Shown: piece after piece, positions 56,553-64,000 of the stretch
How the letters are laid out: every line of letters starts with the position of its first letter
Position numbering within the stretch: position 1 is the first letter of the stretch
Assembly (NCBI RefSeq): GCF_003143935.1
Contig: NZ_QFRX01000001.1
Coordinates: 7,722,992 to 7,786,991, forward strand
Source of the DNA: Streptomyces sp. Act143
GTDB lineage: Bacteria; Actinomycetota; Actinomycetes; Streptomycetales; Streptomycetaceae
Length of the DNA: 64,000 nucleotides
Direction: 5' to 3'
The notes under the pieces: generated by a model
What the model was told of the DNA's origin: nothing
Database searches by the model: none
Seen by the model: only the letters and a program-made list of their open reading frames with translations
Program-made: the position numbers and the translations under genes

Positions 56553-57512
56553 GTGAGTCCCAACGGCTCCGACCGCTCGCCGCGGCGCCCGATGCGGCGG
56601 AAGCTGCTGCAGGCAATGACCGCGGGCCTGGTCCTGGCGACCGCCACCGGTTGCACATACAAGGACTTCCCCCGCCTTGGCATGCCCACCCCGACCACGG
56701 AAGAGGCTCCGCGGATCCTCTCCCTGTGGCAGGGCTCCTGGGCTGCCGCGCTGGCCACCGGCGTGCTGGTGTGGGGCCTGATCCTGTGGAGTGCTTTCTT
56801 CCACCGGCGCAGCCGCACGAAGGTCGAAGTTCCTCCGCAGACCCGGTACAACATGCCCATCGAGGCGCTGTACACCGTGGTCCCGCTCATCATCGTCTCG
56901 GTCCTGTTCTACTTCACGGCCCGCGACGAGTCGAAGCTCCTCAGCCTCGAGAAGAAGCCCGACGTCACTGTCAACGTGGTCGGCTTCCAGTGGAGCTGGG
57001 GCTTCAACTACATCGAGAACGTCGACGGTTCCTCCGGCGACGCGAAGACCGACAAGAACCTGGACGCGATCCCGGACCGGTTCAAGGAGGACTTCCCGGC
57101 GAACGCCGGCGGTGTCTACGACGTCGGTACGCCCGGCACGCGCAACCCGCAGACCAACAACCCGGGCCCCACGCTGTGGCTGCCCAAGGGCAAGACGGTC
57201 CGCTTCGTCCTCACCTCGCGTGACGTCATCCACTCCTTCTGGGTGGTGCCGTTCCTCATGAAGCAGGACGTCATCCCGGGCCACACCAACTCCTTCCAGG
57301 TGACCCCCAACAAGGAGGGCACCTTCCTGGGCAAGTGCGCCGAGCTCTGCGGCGTCGACCACTCCCGGATGCTGTTCAACGTGAAGGTCGTCTCCCCCGA
57401 GCGCTACGAGCAGCACCTCAAGGACCTCGCCAAGAAGGGGCAGACCGGTTACGTTCCCGCGGGCATCGAGCAGACCGCCCACGAGAAGAACCGGGAGACG
57501 AACAACCTGTGA
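56553..57512 (+). CDS. ctaC: Cytochrome c oxidase subunit II
   Basis: CuA-bearing subunit that receives electrons from the diheme QcrC. It has 319 residues from GTG 56553 behind GGAAGG; longer frames upstream are non-coding. The signal peptide has a lipobox (LATATGC), then two membrane helices (about 60-82 and 104-123). The CuA domain is at the C-terminus with HSFWVVPFLMKQDVIPG and the ligand motif CAELCGVDHSRM. The stop overlaps the ctaD start (GTGA), so the two are coupled. Confidence 0.96.
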   Translation: MSPNGSDRSPRRPMRRKLLQAMTAGLVLATATGCTYKDFPRLGMPTPTTEEAPRILSLWQGSWAAALATGVLVWGLILWSAFFHRRSRTKVEVPPQTRYNMPIEALYTVVPLIIVSVLFYFTARDESKLLSLEKKPDVTVNVVGFQWSWGFNYIENVDGSSGDAKTDKNLDAIPDRFKEDFPANAGGVYDVGTPGTRNPQTNNPGPTLWLPKGKTVRFVLTSRDVIHSFWVVPFLMKQDVIPGHTNSFQVTPNKEGTFLGKCAELCGVDHSRMLFNVKVVSPERYEQHLKDLAKKGQTGYVPAGIEQTAHEKNRETNNL

Positions 57513-59311
57513 GCATCCTCAACGAACCCCAGGGTGCCGCGGCAGCTGAGGGGCACTACTCAGACGAGCTGCCGGTCCGGCGCAAGCAGCCCGGCAACGT
57601 CGTGATCAAGTGGCTCACCACCACTGACCACAAGACGATCGGAACGCTGTACCTCGTCACGTCGTTCGCGTTCTTCTGCATCGGTGGCGTGATGGCGCTG
57701 CTCATGCGCGCCGAGCTCGCCCTCACGTCGTTCGCGTTCTTCTGCATCGGTGGCGTGATGGCGCTGCTCATGCGCGCCGAGCTCGCCCGGCCTGGTCTGC
57801 AGATCATGTCGAACGAGCAGTTCAACCAGGCGTTCACGATGCACGGCACGATCATGCTGCTGATGTTCGCGACGCCGCTGTTCGCCGGCTTCGCGAACTG
57901 GATCATGCCGCTCCAGATCGGCGCCCCGGACGTCGCCTTCCCGCGGCTGAACATGTTCGCCTACTGGCTGTACCTGTTCGGCTCGCTCATCGCGGTCGGC
58001 GGCTTCCTCACCCCGCAGGGCGCGGCCGACTTCGGCTGGTTCGCCTACAGCCCGCTGTCGGACGCGGTCCGCTCCCCGGGCATCGGCGCCGACATGTGGA
58101 TCATGGGTCTGGCCTTCTCCGGCTTCGGCACCATCCTCGGCTCGGTCAACTTCATCACCACGATCATCTGCATGCGCGCACCGGGCATGACCATGTTCCG
58201 CATGCCGATCTTCGTGTGGAACGTGCTGCTGACCGCCGTACTGGTCCTGCTCGCCTTCCCGGTCCTGGCCGCGGCACTGTTCGCCCTGGAGGCGGACCGC
58301 AAGTTCGGCGCCCACGTCTTCGACGCCGCCAACGGCGGCGCGCTGCTGTGGCAACACCTCTTCTGGTTCTTCGGCCATCCAGAGGTGTACATCATCGCCC
58401 TGCCGTTCTTCGGCATCATCTCCGAGGTCATCCCGGTCTTCTCCCGCAAGCCGATGTTCGGCTACATGGGCCTGATCGGCGCCACCATCGCCATCGCGGG
58501 CCTGTCCGTGACCGTGTGGGCCCACCACATGTACGTCACCGGCGGAGTCCTGCTGCCGTTCTTCTCCTTCATGACGTTCCTCATCGCCGTCCCGACCGGC
58601 GTGAAGTTCTTCAACTGGATCGGCACCATGTGGAAGGGGTCCCTGAGTTTCGAGACCCCGATGCTCTGGGCCACCGGCTTCCTGATCACCTTCACCTTCG
58701 GTGGTCTGACCGGTGTCATCCTGGCCTCGCCGCCGATGGACTTCCACGTGTCCGACTCGTACTTCGTCGTGGCGCACTTCCACTACGTCGTCTTCGGCAC
58801 CGTCGTCTTCGCGATGTTCTCCGGCTTCCACTTCTGGTGGCCGAAGATGACCGGCAAGATGCTCGACGAGCGCCTCGGCAAGATCACGTTCTGGACGCTG
58901 TTCACCGGCTTCCACGGCACGTTCCTCGTCCAGCACTGGCTGGGCGCGGAGGGCATGCCGCGTCGTTACGCGGACTACCTCGCGGCCGACGGCTTCACCG
59001 CCCTGAACACGATCTCGACGATCAGCTCGTTCGTGCTCGGCCTGTCGATCCTGCCGTTCCTCTACAACGTGTGGAAGACGGCCAAGTACGGCAAGCCGGT
59101 CGGCGTCGACGACCCGTGGGGCTACGGCCGTTCGCTCGAGTGGGCGACGTCCTGCCCGCCGCCGCGGCACAACTTCCTCACCCTGCCCCGTATCCGCAGC
59201 GAATCCCCGGCGTTCGACCTGCACCACCCGGAGATCGCCGCTCTCGACCAGCTCGAGAACGCGCCTCACGGTGAGAAGGCCCTCGCTGGTGGCAAGGAGG
59301 CCGGCAAGTGA
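57509..59311 (+). CDS. ctaD: Cytochrome c oxidase subunit I with internal 22-residue duplication
   Basis: Catalytic aa3 oxidase subunit from GTG 57509, overlapping the ctaC stop. It has 600 residues; without the duplication it would be 578, the usual Streptomyces length. Heme/copper ligands are seen in AFTMHGTIMLL, WQHLFWFFGHPEVYI (cross-linked His-Tyr), VWAHHMY and VAHFHYVVFG. Residues 51-71 (TSFAFFCIGGVMALLMRAEL plus A) recur at 73-93, encoded by an exact 66-bp tandem repeat. This repeats the core of helix I, which could add a membrane pass and invert the following topology or else push one copy out of the membrane. All other motifs are intact. ctaF is coupled downstream. Confidence 0.95.
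   Translation: MSILNEPQGAAAAEGHYSDELPVRRKQPGNVVIKWLTTTDHKTIGTLYLVTSFAFFCIGGVMALLMRAELALTSFAFFCIGGVMALLMRAELARPGLQIMSNEQFNQAFTMHGTIMLLMFATPLFAGFANWIMPLQIGAPDVAFPRLNMFAYWLYLFGSLIAVGGFLTPQGAADFGWFAYSPLSDAVRSPGIGADMWIMGLAFSGFGTILGSVNFITTIICMRAPGMTMFRMPIFVWNVLLTAVLVLLAFPVLAAALFALEADRKFGAHVFDAANGGALLWQHLFWFFGHPEVYIIALPFFGIISEVIPVFSRKPMFGYMGLIGATIAIAGLSVTVWAHHMYVTGGVLLPFFSFMTFLIAVPTGVKFFNWIGTMWKGSLSFETPMLWATGFLITFTFGGLTGVILASPPMDFHVSDSYFVVAHFHYVVFGTVVFAMFSGFHFWWPKMTGKMLDERLGKITFWTLFTGFHGTFLVQHWLGAEGMPRRYADYLAADGFTALNTISTISSFVLGLSILPFLYNVWKTAKYGKPVGVDDPWGYGRSLEWATSCPPPRHNFLTLPRIRSESPAFDLHHPEIAALDQLENAPHGEKALAGGKEAGK
57657..57788 (+). repeat. Exact 66-bp tandem duplication inside ctaD
   Basis: Unit 57657-57722 is identical to 57723-57788 (for example TCACGTCGTTCGCG... 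ends GAGCTCGCCC in both). It is in frame and duplicates 22 codons of membrane helix I. There is no divergence between copies, so the event is recent or artificial (assembly). Confidence 0.95.
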
Positions 59312-59706
59312 AGATCCAGGGCAAGATGTTCATGTGGCTGAGCGTCTTCGTCCTCGCCATGGCGGTCGTCTATGGCGTGTGGTCGAAGGAGCCGGCCGGT
59401 ACCACGGCCCTCTTCCTGGCCTTCGGTCTGTGCATCATGGTCGGCTTCTACCTGGGCTTCACGGCCCGGCGGGTCGACGCGGGCGCGCAGGACAACAAGG
59501 AGGCGGACGTCGCGGACGACGCCGGCGAGGTCGGGTTCTTCAGCCCGCACAGCTGGCAGCCGCTGTCCCTCGCGGTCGGCGGTGCGCTCGCCTTCCTGTC
59601 GATCGCGATCGGCTGGTGGCTGATGTACTTCTCGGCGCCGCTGATCCTGGTCGGCCTGTGGGGCTGGGTCTTCGAGTACTACCGCGGTGAGAACCGCACC
59701 CAGTAG
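59308..59706 (+). CDS. ctaF: Cytochrome c oxidase subunit IV, actinobacterial type
   Basis: A 132-residue membrane protein from GTG 59308, overlapping the ctaD stop (GTGA). Four hydrophobic helices are visible (about 5-25, 33-52, 84-104, 106-121). The start MKIQGKMFMWLSVFVLAMA and the C-terminal WGWVFEYYRGENRTQ are characteristic of CtaF, the actinobacteria-specific fourth subunit that stabilises the oxidase in the bcc-aa3 supercomplex. It ends the ctaCDF operon before a strong terminator. Confidence 0.94.
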   Translation: MKIQGKMFMWLSVFVLAMAVVYGVWSKEPAGTTALFLAFGLCIMVGFYLGFTARRVDAGAQDNKEADVADDAGEVGFFSPHSWQPLSLAVGGALAFLSIAIGWWLMYFSAPLILVGLWGWVFEYYRGENRTQ

Positions 59707-59722
59707 CACGGCTTGAGCTCAG

Positions 59723-59765
59723 GGGAGCCCGGACACTCCGTCAGGAGGGTCCGGGCTCCCGCTTT
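59723..59765 (+). terminator. Terminator of the ctaCDF operon
   Basis: GGGAGCCCGGAC (59723-59734) pairs perfectly with GTCCGGGCTCCC (59749-59760), followed by GCTTTT. This is one of the few hairpins in the window with a T run, so a true intrinsic terminator is likely. Confidence 0.9.
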
Positions 59766-59859
59766 TGCAGCAGTTTCGGTGGCCGGTTGCAGCAGTGCCG
59801 GTCCCTCGTCCGAGTTACCCACCGCGCCGCGGCTGACGAACCTTCCTAGCGTGAGACGC

Positions 59860-61122
59860 ATGAGCCACACTCCGCGCACGCGCACCGTCCTCTCCTGCAC
59901 CCTGCTGGTGCTCGCCCTCACCGCGGGCGCCACCGCCTGCAGCAGCGACGGCAACCCGCTGTCGGCGGCGCCGTACGACGCGGCGGACCAGATCTCCTTC
60001 AACGGCCCCTCGGGCGACGGCAAGAAGGCCGACCCCGACAAGCCCCTGGAGGTCACCGCCGAGGACGACGACGGGCGCATCACGGATGTCACGGCCATGG
60101 ACGCCACGGGACGCCATGTGGCGGGCGAACTCTCCGCCGACGGCTCCCGGTGGCACAGCACCACTCCGCTGGCCGCCAGCGCCCACTACACGGTCCGCGT
60201 GAGCACCGAGGACGAGGACGGGGCGCCCGGCCGCCGGGTCCTCACCTTCGACACCGGCAAGCCCACCACCAAGAAGCGCCTGAAGGTCACCTTCGGCCCC
60301 GAGGCGGGCAAGTACGGCGTCGGGCAGCCCATCACCGCGAAGCTGAACAAGCCCGTCAAGGACAAGGCGCAGCGGGCCGTCGTCGAGCGCGCCCTCAAGG
60401 TCGACTCGATGCCCGCCGCAGAGGGCGCCTGGTACTGGGTGGACGACAAGGAACTCCACTACCGCCCCAAGGAGTACTGGCCCGCCCACGCCACGATCCA
60501 GGTGCACAGCAACCTGGACGGAGTCAAGATCAGCGATCGCCTGTGGGGCGGCCCGGCCAAGCCCCTCAAGCTGACCACCGGGGACCGCGTCATCGCGGTG
60601 ACGGACGCCTCCTCGCACTCGATGACGGTCTACCGGAACGGCAAGGTCATCAACGAGCTCCCGGTCACCACGGGCAAGCCCGGCTTCGAGACCCGCAACG
60701 GCGTCAAGGTCGTACTCGGCAAGGAGTACTTCGTACGGATGCGCGGCACCAGCATCGGCATCGCCGAGGGCTCCTCGGAGTCGTACGACCTGCCGGTCTA
60801 CTACGCGACCCGGGTCACCTGGAGCGGCGAGTACGTGCACGCCGCCCCCTGGTCCGTCGGCTCCCAGGGCTACGAGAACGTCAGCCACGGCTGCACCGGC
60901 ATGAGCACCGGCAACGCCGAGTGGTTCTTCGACACCGTCCGCGAGGGTGACGTGGTGAAGGTCGTCAACTCCTACGGCGACACGATGGAGACCTTCGGCA
61001 ACGGCTTCGGCGACTGGAACCTCAAGTGGAACAAGTGGCGCAAGGGCAGCGCCCTGACCGCCGGCACACCGGAGGCCCCCAGCGCCGAGCAGCGGGCTCG
61101 ACTGCGGCCGGAGAGCGTCTAG
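59860..61122 (+). CDS. L,D-transpeptidase lipoprotein (YkuD domain)
   Basis: A 420-residue protein from ATG 59860, seven nucleotides after TAGCGT (59847-59852), so leaderless. The lipobox is LTAGATAC. Two Ig-like domains cover about 40-250; the YkuD catalytic domain lies at about 255-375 with HAAPWSVGSQGYENVSHGC and the active Cys in SHGCTGMS. It would form 3-3 (L,D) peptidoglycan cross-links, as LdtMt2-type enzymes do in actinobacteria. It sits between ctaF and a pseudo-receiver gene, but is not in their operons. Confidence 0.94.
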   Translation: MSHTPRTRTVLSCTLLVLALTAGATACSSDGNPLSAAPYDAADQISFNGPSGDGKKADPDKPLEVTAEDDDGRITDVTAMDATGRHVAGELSADGSRWHSTTPLAASAHYTVRVSTEDEDGAPGRRVLTFDTGKPTTKKRLKVTFGPEAGKYGVGQPITAKLNKPVKDKAQRAVVERALKVDSMPAAEGAWYWVDDKELHYRPKEYWPAHATIQVHSNLDGVKISDRLWGGPAKPLKLTTGDRVIAVTDASSHSMTVYRNGKVINELPVTTGKPGFETRNGVKVVLGKEYFVRMRGTSIGIAEGSSESYDLPVYYATRVTWSGEYVHAAPWSVGSQGYENVSHGCTGMSTGNAEWFFDTVREGDVVKVVNSYGDTMETFGNGFGDWNLKWNKWRKGSALTAGTPEAPSAEQRARLRPESV

Positions 61123-61161
61123 AAGTCCACCAGAGCCTCTCTCCAGCCCGCAGCGGCCTTC

Positions 61162-61563
61162 TCAGGCGCTCAGCGCCCGCTTCTGGCGCAGCAGGGACGC
61201 CAGGGCGGAGGCGAACTCCACCGGGTCCACCGGATGCGTCACAGCGCCCTCGGCGCGGCTCCACGTGGCCAGCCAGGCGTCCTGCGGGCGGCCGATCAGC
61301 AGCAGCACCGGCGGGGAGTTGAACACCTCGTCCTTGATCTGCCGGCACAGCCCCATGCCGCCCATGGGCACGGCCTCGCCGTCCAGCACACAGACGTCGA
61401 TCCCGCCCCGGTCCAGCTCCTTCAGCACGGCCGCAGGCGTGGCGCACTCCAGGAACTCCACCACAGGTGCGTCCGGAGCCGGCCGCCGGCCGGTCGCGAG
61501 CCGTACCTGCTCGCGGGTGTTGGCGTCGTCGCTGTAGACCAGCACCGTGGCGGTCGCCTGCAT
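61162..61563 (-). CDS. Stand-alone degenerate receiver-domain protein
   Basis: A 133-residue protein from ATG 61563 behind GGAGGAAGC. The fold is that of a response-regulator receiver: acidic pair in VLVYSDDANTRE, candidate phosphoacceptor in DVCVLDGEAVPMGGMGL, hydrophobic strand PPVLLLIG. The conserved Lys of the usual K-P motif appears replaced (VTHPVDPVEF), and no output domain is present, so it may act without normal phosphorylation. It is divergent from ctaE, which suggests but does not prove a link to respiration. Confidence 0.78.
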   Translation of the reverse strand: MQATATVLVYSDDANTREQVRLATGRRPAPDAPVVEFLECATPAAVLKELDRGGIDVCVLDGEAVPMGGMGLCRQIKDEVFNSPPVLLLIGRPQDAWLATWSRAEGAVTHPVDPVEFASALASLLRQKRALSA

Positions 61564-61730
61564 GCTTCCTCCGTGACATCAGCGTCGTACGGACAGAACA
61601 GTTGCCGCGGATGCTACTCCCTTGAACAGCCCGTCAACACCCGCTGGAACACCCCTGCGATGGGCCATCCGGGCAGTACACACGCTGCGAACACTCCGAA
61701 CGGCACCCCCCGGAGTGAGGGCGGGATAAG

Positions 61731-61751
61731 CGACCGACATAATGTCGGTCG
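61731..61751. promoter_or_regulatory. 21-bp perfect palindrome across the ctaE start codon
   Basis: Arms CGACCGACAT (61731-61740) and ATGTCGGTCG (61742-61751) around a central A. The second arm begins with the ctaE ATG. It contains the -10-like CATAAT (61738-61743). It could be a repressor operator or an mRNA hairpin hiding the start. Another 7-bp dyad, CACTCCG/CGGAGTG (61692-61698, 61711-61717), lies just upstream. Confidence 0.65.
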
Positions 61752-62362
61752 TGGCGACAGCAACGACAGTAGAAACCGGGCACGCGCACCCGTCGGTCAA
61801 TCGGCCGAACCTCACCAGTGTCGGAACGATCATCTGGCTGAGTTCCGAGCTGATGTTCTTCGCGGCCCTCTTCGCGATGTACTTCACCCTGCGATCGGTG
61901 ACGGGTCCCGATCACTGGAAGGAAATGGCCGAGAGCCTGAACTTCCCGTTCTCGGCGACGAACACCACGATCCTGGTGCTCTCCTCCCTCACCTGCCAGC
62001 TCGGCGTCTTCGCCGCCGAGCGCGGTGACGTGAAGAAGCTCCGGGGCTGGTTCATCGTCACCTTCATCATGGGTGCGATCTTCATCGGCGGTCAGGTGTT
62101 CGAGTACACCGAGCTGGTCAAGAAGGACGGGCTCTCGCTCTCCTCCGACCCGTACGGCTCGGTCTTCTACCTGACCACCGGCTTCCACGGCCTGCACGTG
62201 ACGGGCGGTCTCATCGCCTTCCTGCTGGTCCTCGGCCGCACCTACGCGGCGAAGAGGTTCACTCACGAGCAGGCGACGGCCGCCATCGTCGTGTCCTACT
62301 ACTGGCACTTCGTCGATGTCGTCTGGATCGGACTCTTCGCCACGATCTACATGATCAAGTAG
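61742..62362 (+). CDS. ctaE: Cytochrome c oxidase subunit III
   Basis: A 206-residue membrane subunit, start ATG 61742. If the CATAAT inside the palindrome is the -10 element, transcription would begin near the GTG at 61751 (three codons in), giving a leaderless 203-residue form. Five hydrophobic helices; motifs include GTIIWLSSELMFFAALFAMYF, FYLTTGFHGLHVTGG and SYYWHFVDVVWIGLFATIY, typical of subunit III. It heads the ctaE-qcrCAB operon that encodes the rest of the bcc-aa3 supercomplex. Confidence 0.95.
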   Translation: MSVVATATTVETGHAHPSVNRPNLTSVGTIIWLSSELMFFAALFAMYFTLRSVTGPDHWKEMAESLNFPFSATNTTILVLSSLTCQLGVFAAERGDVKKLRGWFIVTFIMGAIFIGGQVFEYTELVKKDGLSLSSDPYGSVFYLTTGFHGLHVTGGLIAFLLVLGRTYAAKRFTHEQATAAIVVSYYWHFVDVVWIGLFATIYMIK

Positions 62363-62442
62363 TCGGGCCCGTCCCGAGCGCATCCATCAGAAGCGCACTT
62401 CCAGAAGCATCGACGCAGAAGATCCTGACACCGGGGTAATCC

Positions 62443-63252
62443 GTGAAAAAGCTCTCCGCACGACGACGCCATCCGCTGGCGGCGCTCGTCGTCCTACTCC
62501 TCGCGCTGGCGGCCACTGGGGGGCTGTACGCCACGTTCGCGCCCGCGGACAAGGCCCAGGCCGATGAAACCGCCCAGTCCCTCACCATCGAGGAGGGCAA
62601 GAAGCTCTACGCCGTGGGCTGCGCCAGTTGCCACGGCACCGGTGCTCAGGGCACCACCGACGGCCCGAGCCTCATCGGCGTCGGCGCCGCGGCCGTGGAC
62701 TTCCAGGTCGGCACCGGCCGTATGCCGGCCCAGCAGCCGGGCGCGCAGGTCCCGCGCAAGAAGGTCATCTACACGCAGGCCGAGATCGACCAGCTCGCCG
62801 CGTACATCTCCTCCCTGGGCGCCGGTCCGGTCGTCCCGACGAAGAACCAGTACAGCCCGGAGGGCGCGGACATCGCCAAGGGTGGCGAGCTGTTCCGCAC
62901 CAACTGCGCGCAGTGCCACAACTTCACCGGCAAGGGCGGTGCGCTGACGCACGGCAAGTTCGCGCCGAGCCTCGAGGGTGTCGACCCGAAGCACATCTAC
63001 GAGGCCATGCAGACCGGCCCGCAGAACATGCCGTCGTTCCCCGACACCACGCTGTCGGAGCAGAACAAGAAGGACATCATCGCGTACCTCGACGCGGTCA
63101 ACGGTGACGACACCGAGAGCCCCGGCGGCCTCGAGCTGGGCGGCCTCGGCCCGGTCAGCGAGGGTCTCTTCGCGTGGGTGTTCGGACTCGGTGGCCTGAT
63201 CGCGATCGCCGTCTGGCTCGCCGCTCGGACCGCAAAGGCCAAGAAGTCATGA
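62443..63252 (+). CDS. qcrC: Diheme cytochrome c subunit of the bcc complex
   Basis: A 269-residue membrane-anchored cytochrome c from GTG 62443. The N-terminal signal anchor is PLAALVVLLLALAATGGLYA. Two heme c sites are present: CASCH (about residue 60) and CAQCH (about 160), with axial Met candidates such as QTGPQNMPSFP. A C-terminal helix (GLFAWVFGLGGLIAIAVWLAA) anchors the protein. Two hemes replace the separate cytochrome c lacking in actinobacteria. The stop overlaps qcrA (ATGA). Confidence 0.96.
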   Translation: MKKLSARRRHPLAALVVLLLALAATGGLYATFAPADKAQADETAQSLTIEEGKKLYAVGCASCHGTGAQGTTDGPSLIGVGAAAVDFQVGTGRMPAQQPGAQVPRKKVIYTQAEIDQLAAYISSLGAGPVVPTKNQYSPEGADIAKGGELFRTNCAQCHNFTGKGGALTHGKFAPSLEGVDPKHIYEAMQTGPQNMPSFPDTTLSEQNKKDIIAYLDAVNGDDTESPGGLELGGLGPVSEGLFAWVFGLGGLIAIAVWLAARTAKAKKS

Positions 63253-64000
63253 GTAGCCAAGACATTCCAGAAGAGAACCTGCCCGCAGAGCAGGACGCCC
63301 ATGGCGCGGTAGGCGTCGCGGACGACAAGGACCCCTTCGCCGACCCCGGCCTGCCGCCGCACGAGCACCGGGTCCAGGACATCGACGAGCGGGCCGCCAA
63401 GCGGTCCGAGCGCACGGTGGCCATGCTGTTCACCCTGTCGATGCTGGCCACGATCGGCTTCATCGCCGCGTACGTGGGCGTCCCGCACGACAAGGCGATC
63501 TACGTCTTCCCGATCGGGCACATCAACGCGCTGAACTTCTCGCTCGGCCTGACCCTCGGTGTCGCCCTCTTCGCGATCGGCGCGGGCGCGGTCCACTGGG
63601 CCCGCACCCTGATGTCCGACGTGGAGATGGTCGACGAGCGTCACCCGATCGAGGCGTCTCCCGAGGTCCGCGAGAAGGTCTTCGACGACTGGAAGCAGGG
63701 CGCCAAGGAGTCCGCGCTCGGCCGTCGCAAGCTGATCCGCAACACCATGCTCGGCGCGCTCACCCTGGTGCCGCTCGCCGGTGTCGTGCTGCTGCGCGAC
63801 CTGGGCCCGCTGCCCGGGACCAAGCTCCGCCACACCATGTGGCGCAAGGGGCTCCAGCTCGTCAACATGAACACGAACGAGCCGCTGCGTCCCGAGGACG
63901 TCGCGGTGGGTTCGCTCACCTTCGCCAAGCCCGAGGGCCTGGAGGAGCACGACGAGGAGTTCCAGACCGAGATCGCCAAGGCCGCCCTGATGATCGTCCG
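63249..64000 (+). CDS. qcrA: Rieske iron-sulfur subunit of the bcc complex, 5' part (runs off window)
   Basis: From ATG 63249, coupled to qcrC (ATGA), the frame stays open for 250 codons to the window end; no stop is reached. The N-terminal acidic region (SSQDIPEENLPAEQDAHG, DDKDPFADPGLPPHEH) precedes three membrane helices: about 55-75 (TVAMLFTLSMLATIGFIAAY), 88-117 and 165-183 (MLGALTLVPLAGVVLL). This three-helix layout is the actinobacterial QcrA form. The Rieske cluster motifs (CTHLGC, SxCHGS) must lie beyond the window. Identity is supported by position and topology. Confidence 0.9.
   Translation, partial: MSSQDIPEENLPAEQDAHGAVGVADDKDPFADPGLPPHEHRVQDIDERAAKRSERTVAMLFTLSMLATIGFIAAYVGVPHDKAIYVFPIGHINALNFSLGLTLGVALFAIGAGAVHWARTLMSDVEMVDERHPIEASPEVREKVFDDWKQGAKESALGRRKLIRNTMLGALTLVPLAGVVLLRDLGPLPGTKLRHTMWRKGLQLVNMNTNEPLRPEDVAVGSLTFAKPEGLEEHDEEFQTEIAKAALMIV

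Noticed and set aside
1..64000. tRNA, rRNA, CRISPR arrays, insertion sequences, integrases or attachment sites
   Set aside because: None seen: no cloverleaf-like genes, no regularly spaced repeats, no transposase or recombinase motifs; the region looks like stable core chromosome.

Overview
The window is chromosomal DNA of very high G+C content from an actinomycete, almost certainly Streptomyces or a close relative. The evidence is strong G/C bias at third codon positions, frequent GTG starts, leaderless promoters, actinobacterial families (RDD, DUF4191, DUF3043, PspAA, MarP, actinobacterial CtaF, diheme QcrC) and a gene order glnA - lipA - lipB - aceE - E2 - lpd - pepA - pspA - nadA - erpA - adoK - ctaCDF - ctaE - qcrCA that I recognise as Streptomyces core genome. 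I see no rRNA, tRNA, CRISPR array, insertion sequence or prophage.

Layout. 0.15-6 kb: nitrogen and lipoate metabolism (glnA with a readable GlnR operator, lipA, lipB) and small conserved proteins. 6-16.5 kb: accessory functions, namely a TPR-type regulator, an FAD oxidoreductase, a TIGR01777 epimerase, a GNAT acetyltransferase, a divergent TetR/SDR pair, a MarP-like membrane protease divergent from a peptidoglycan amidase, and a WYL regulator. 16.5-26.3 kb: the pyruvate dehydrogenase block (aceE, GntR regulator, E2 with two lipoyl domains, lpd) and pepA; lipA/lipB make the cofactor that the E2 needs. 26.7-33.1 kb: a five-gene exopolysaccharide module (secreted CE18/Agd3-like deacetylase, PelF-like GT4, polytopic membrane protein, GH135 spherulin-4-like hydrolase, GH114 lipoprotein). 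Its content matches the fungal galactosaminogalactan set and it is the most interesting system here. 33.1-40.1 kb: cobalamin lower-ligand and nucleotide-loop genes (cobS, cobT, cobU fusion) mixed with a rhomboid-like/MprF-like membrane pair. 40.3-49.8 kb: envelope stress and export (S1C protease, PspA/PspAA, histidine kinase, response regulator, RND pump). 49.8-56.3 kb: NAD and Fe-S/sulfur functions (nadA, erpA, adenosine kinase, a cysteine desulfurase-TusA fusion). 56.5-64 kb: the aerobic respiratory branch (ctaC, ctaD, ctaF, ctaE, qcrC, qcrA), with an L,D-transpeptidase and a degenerate receiver protein in between; qcrA runs off the window.

The main anomalies are: an exact 66-bp in-frame tandem duplication in the first membrane helix of ctaD; the galactosaminogalactan/Pel-like module; a 21-bp perfect palindrome over the ctaE start codon; a seven-copy family of dispersed GC-rich hairpin elements, one of them inside a coding region; and a set of about ten leaderless promoters with TANNNT placed 6-7 nt before the start codon. 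Gene starts were chosen by ribosome-binding site, leaderless promoter or family length, so many are shorter than the longest open frame.
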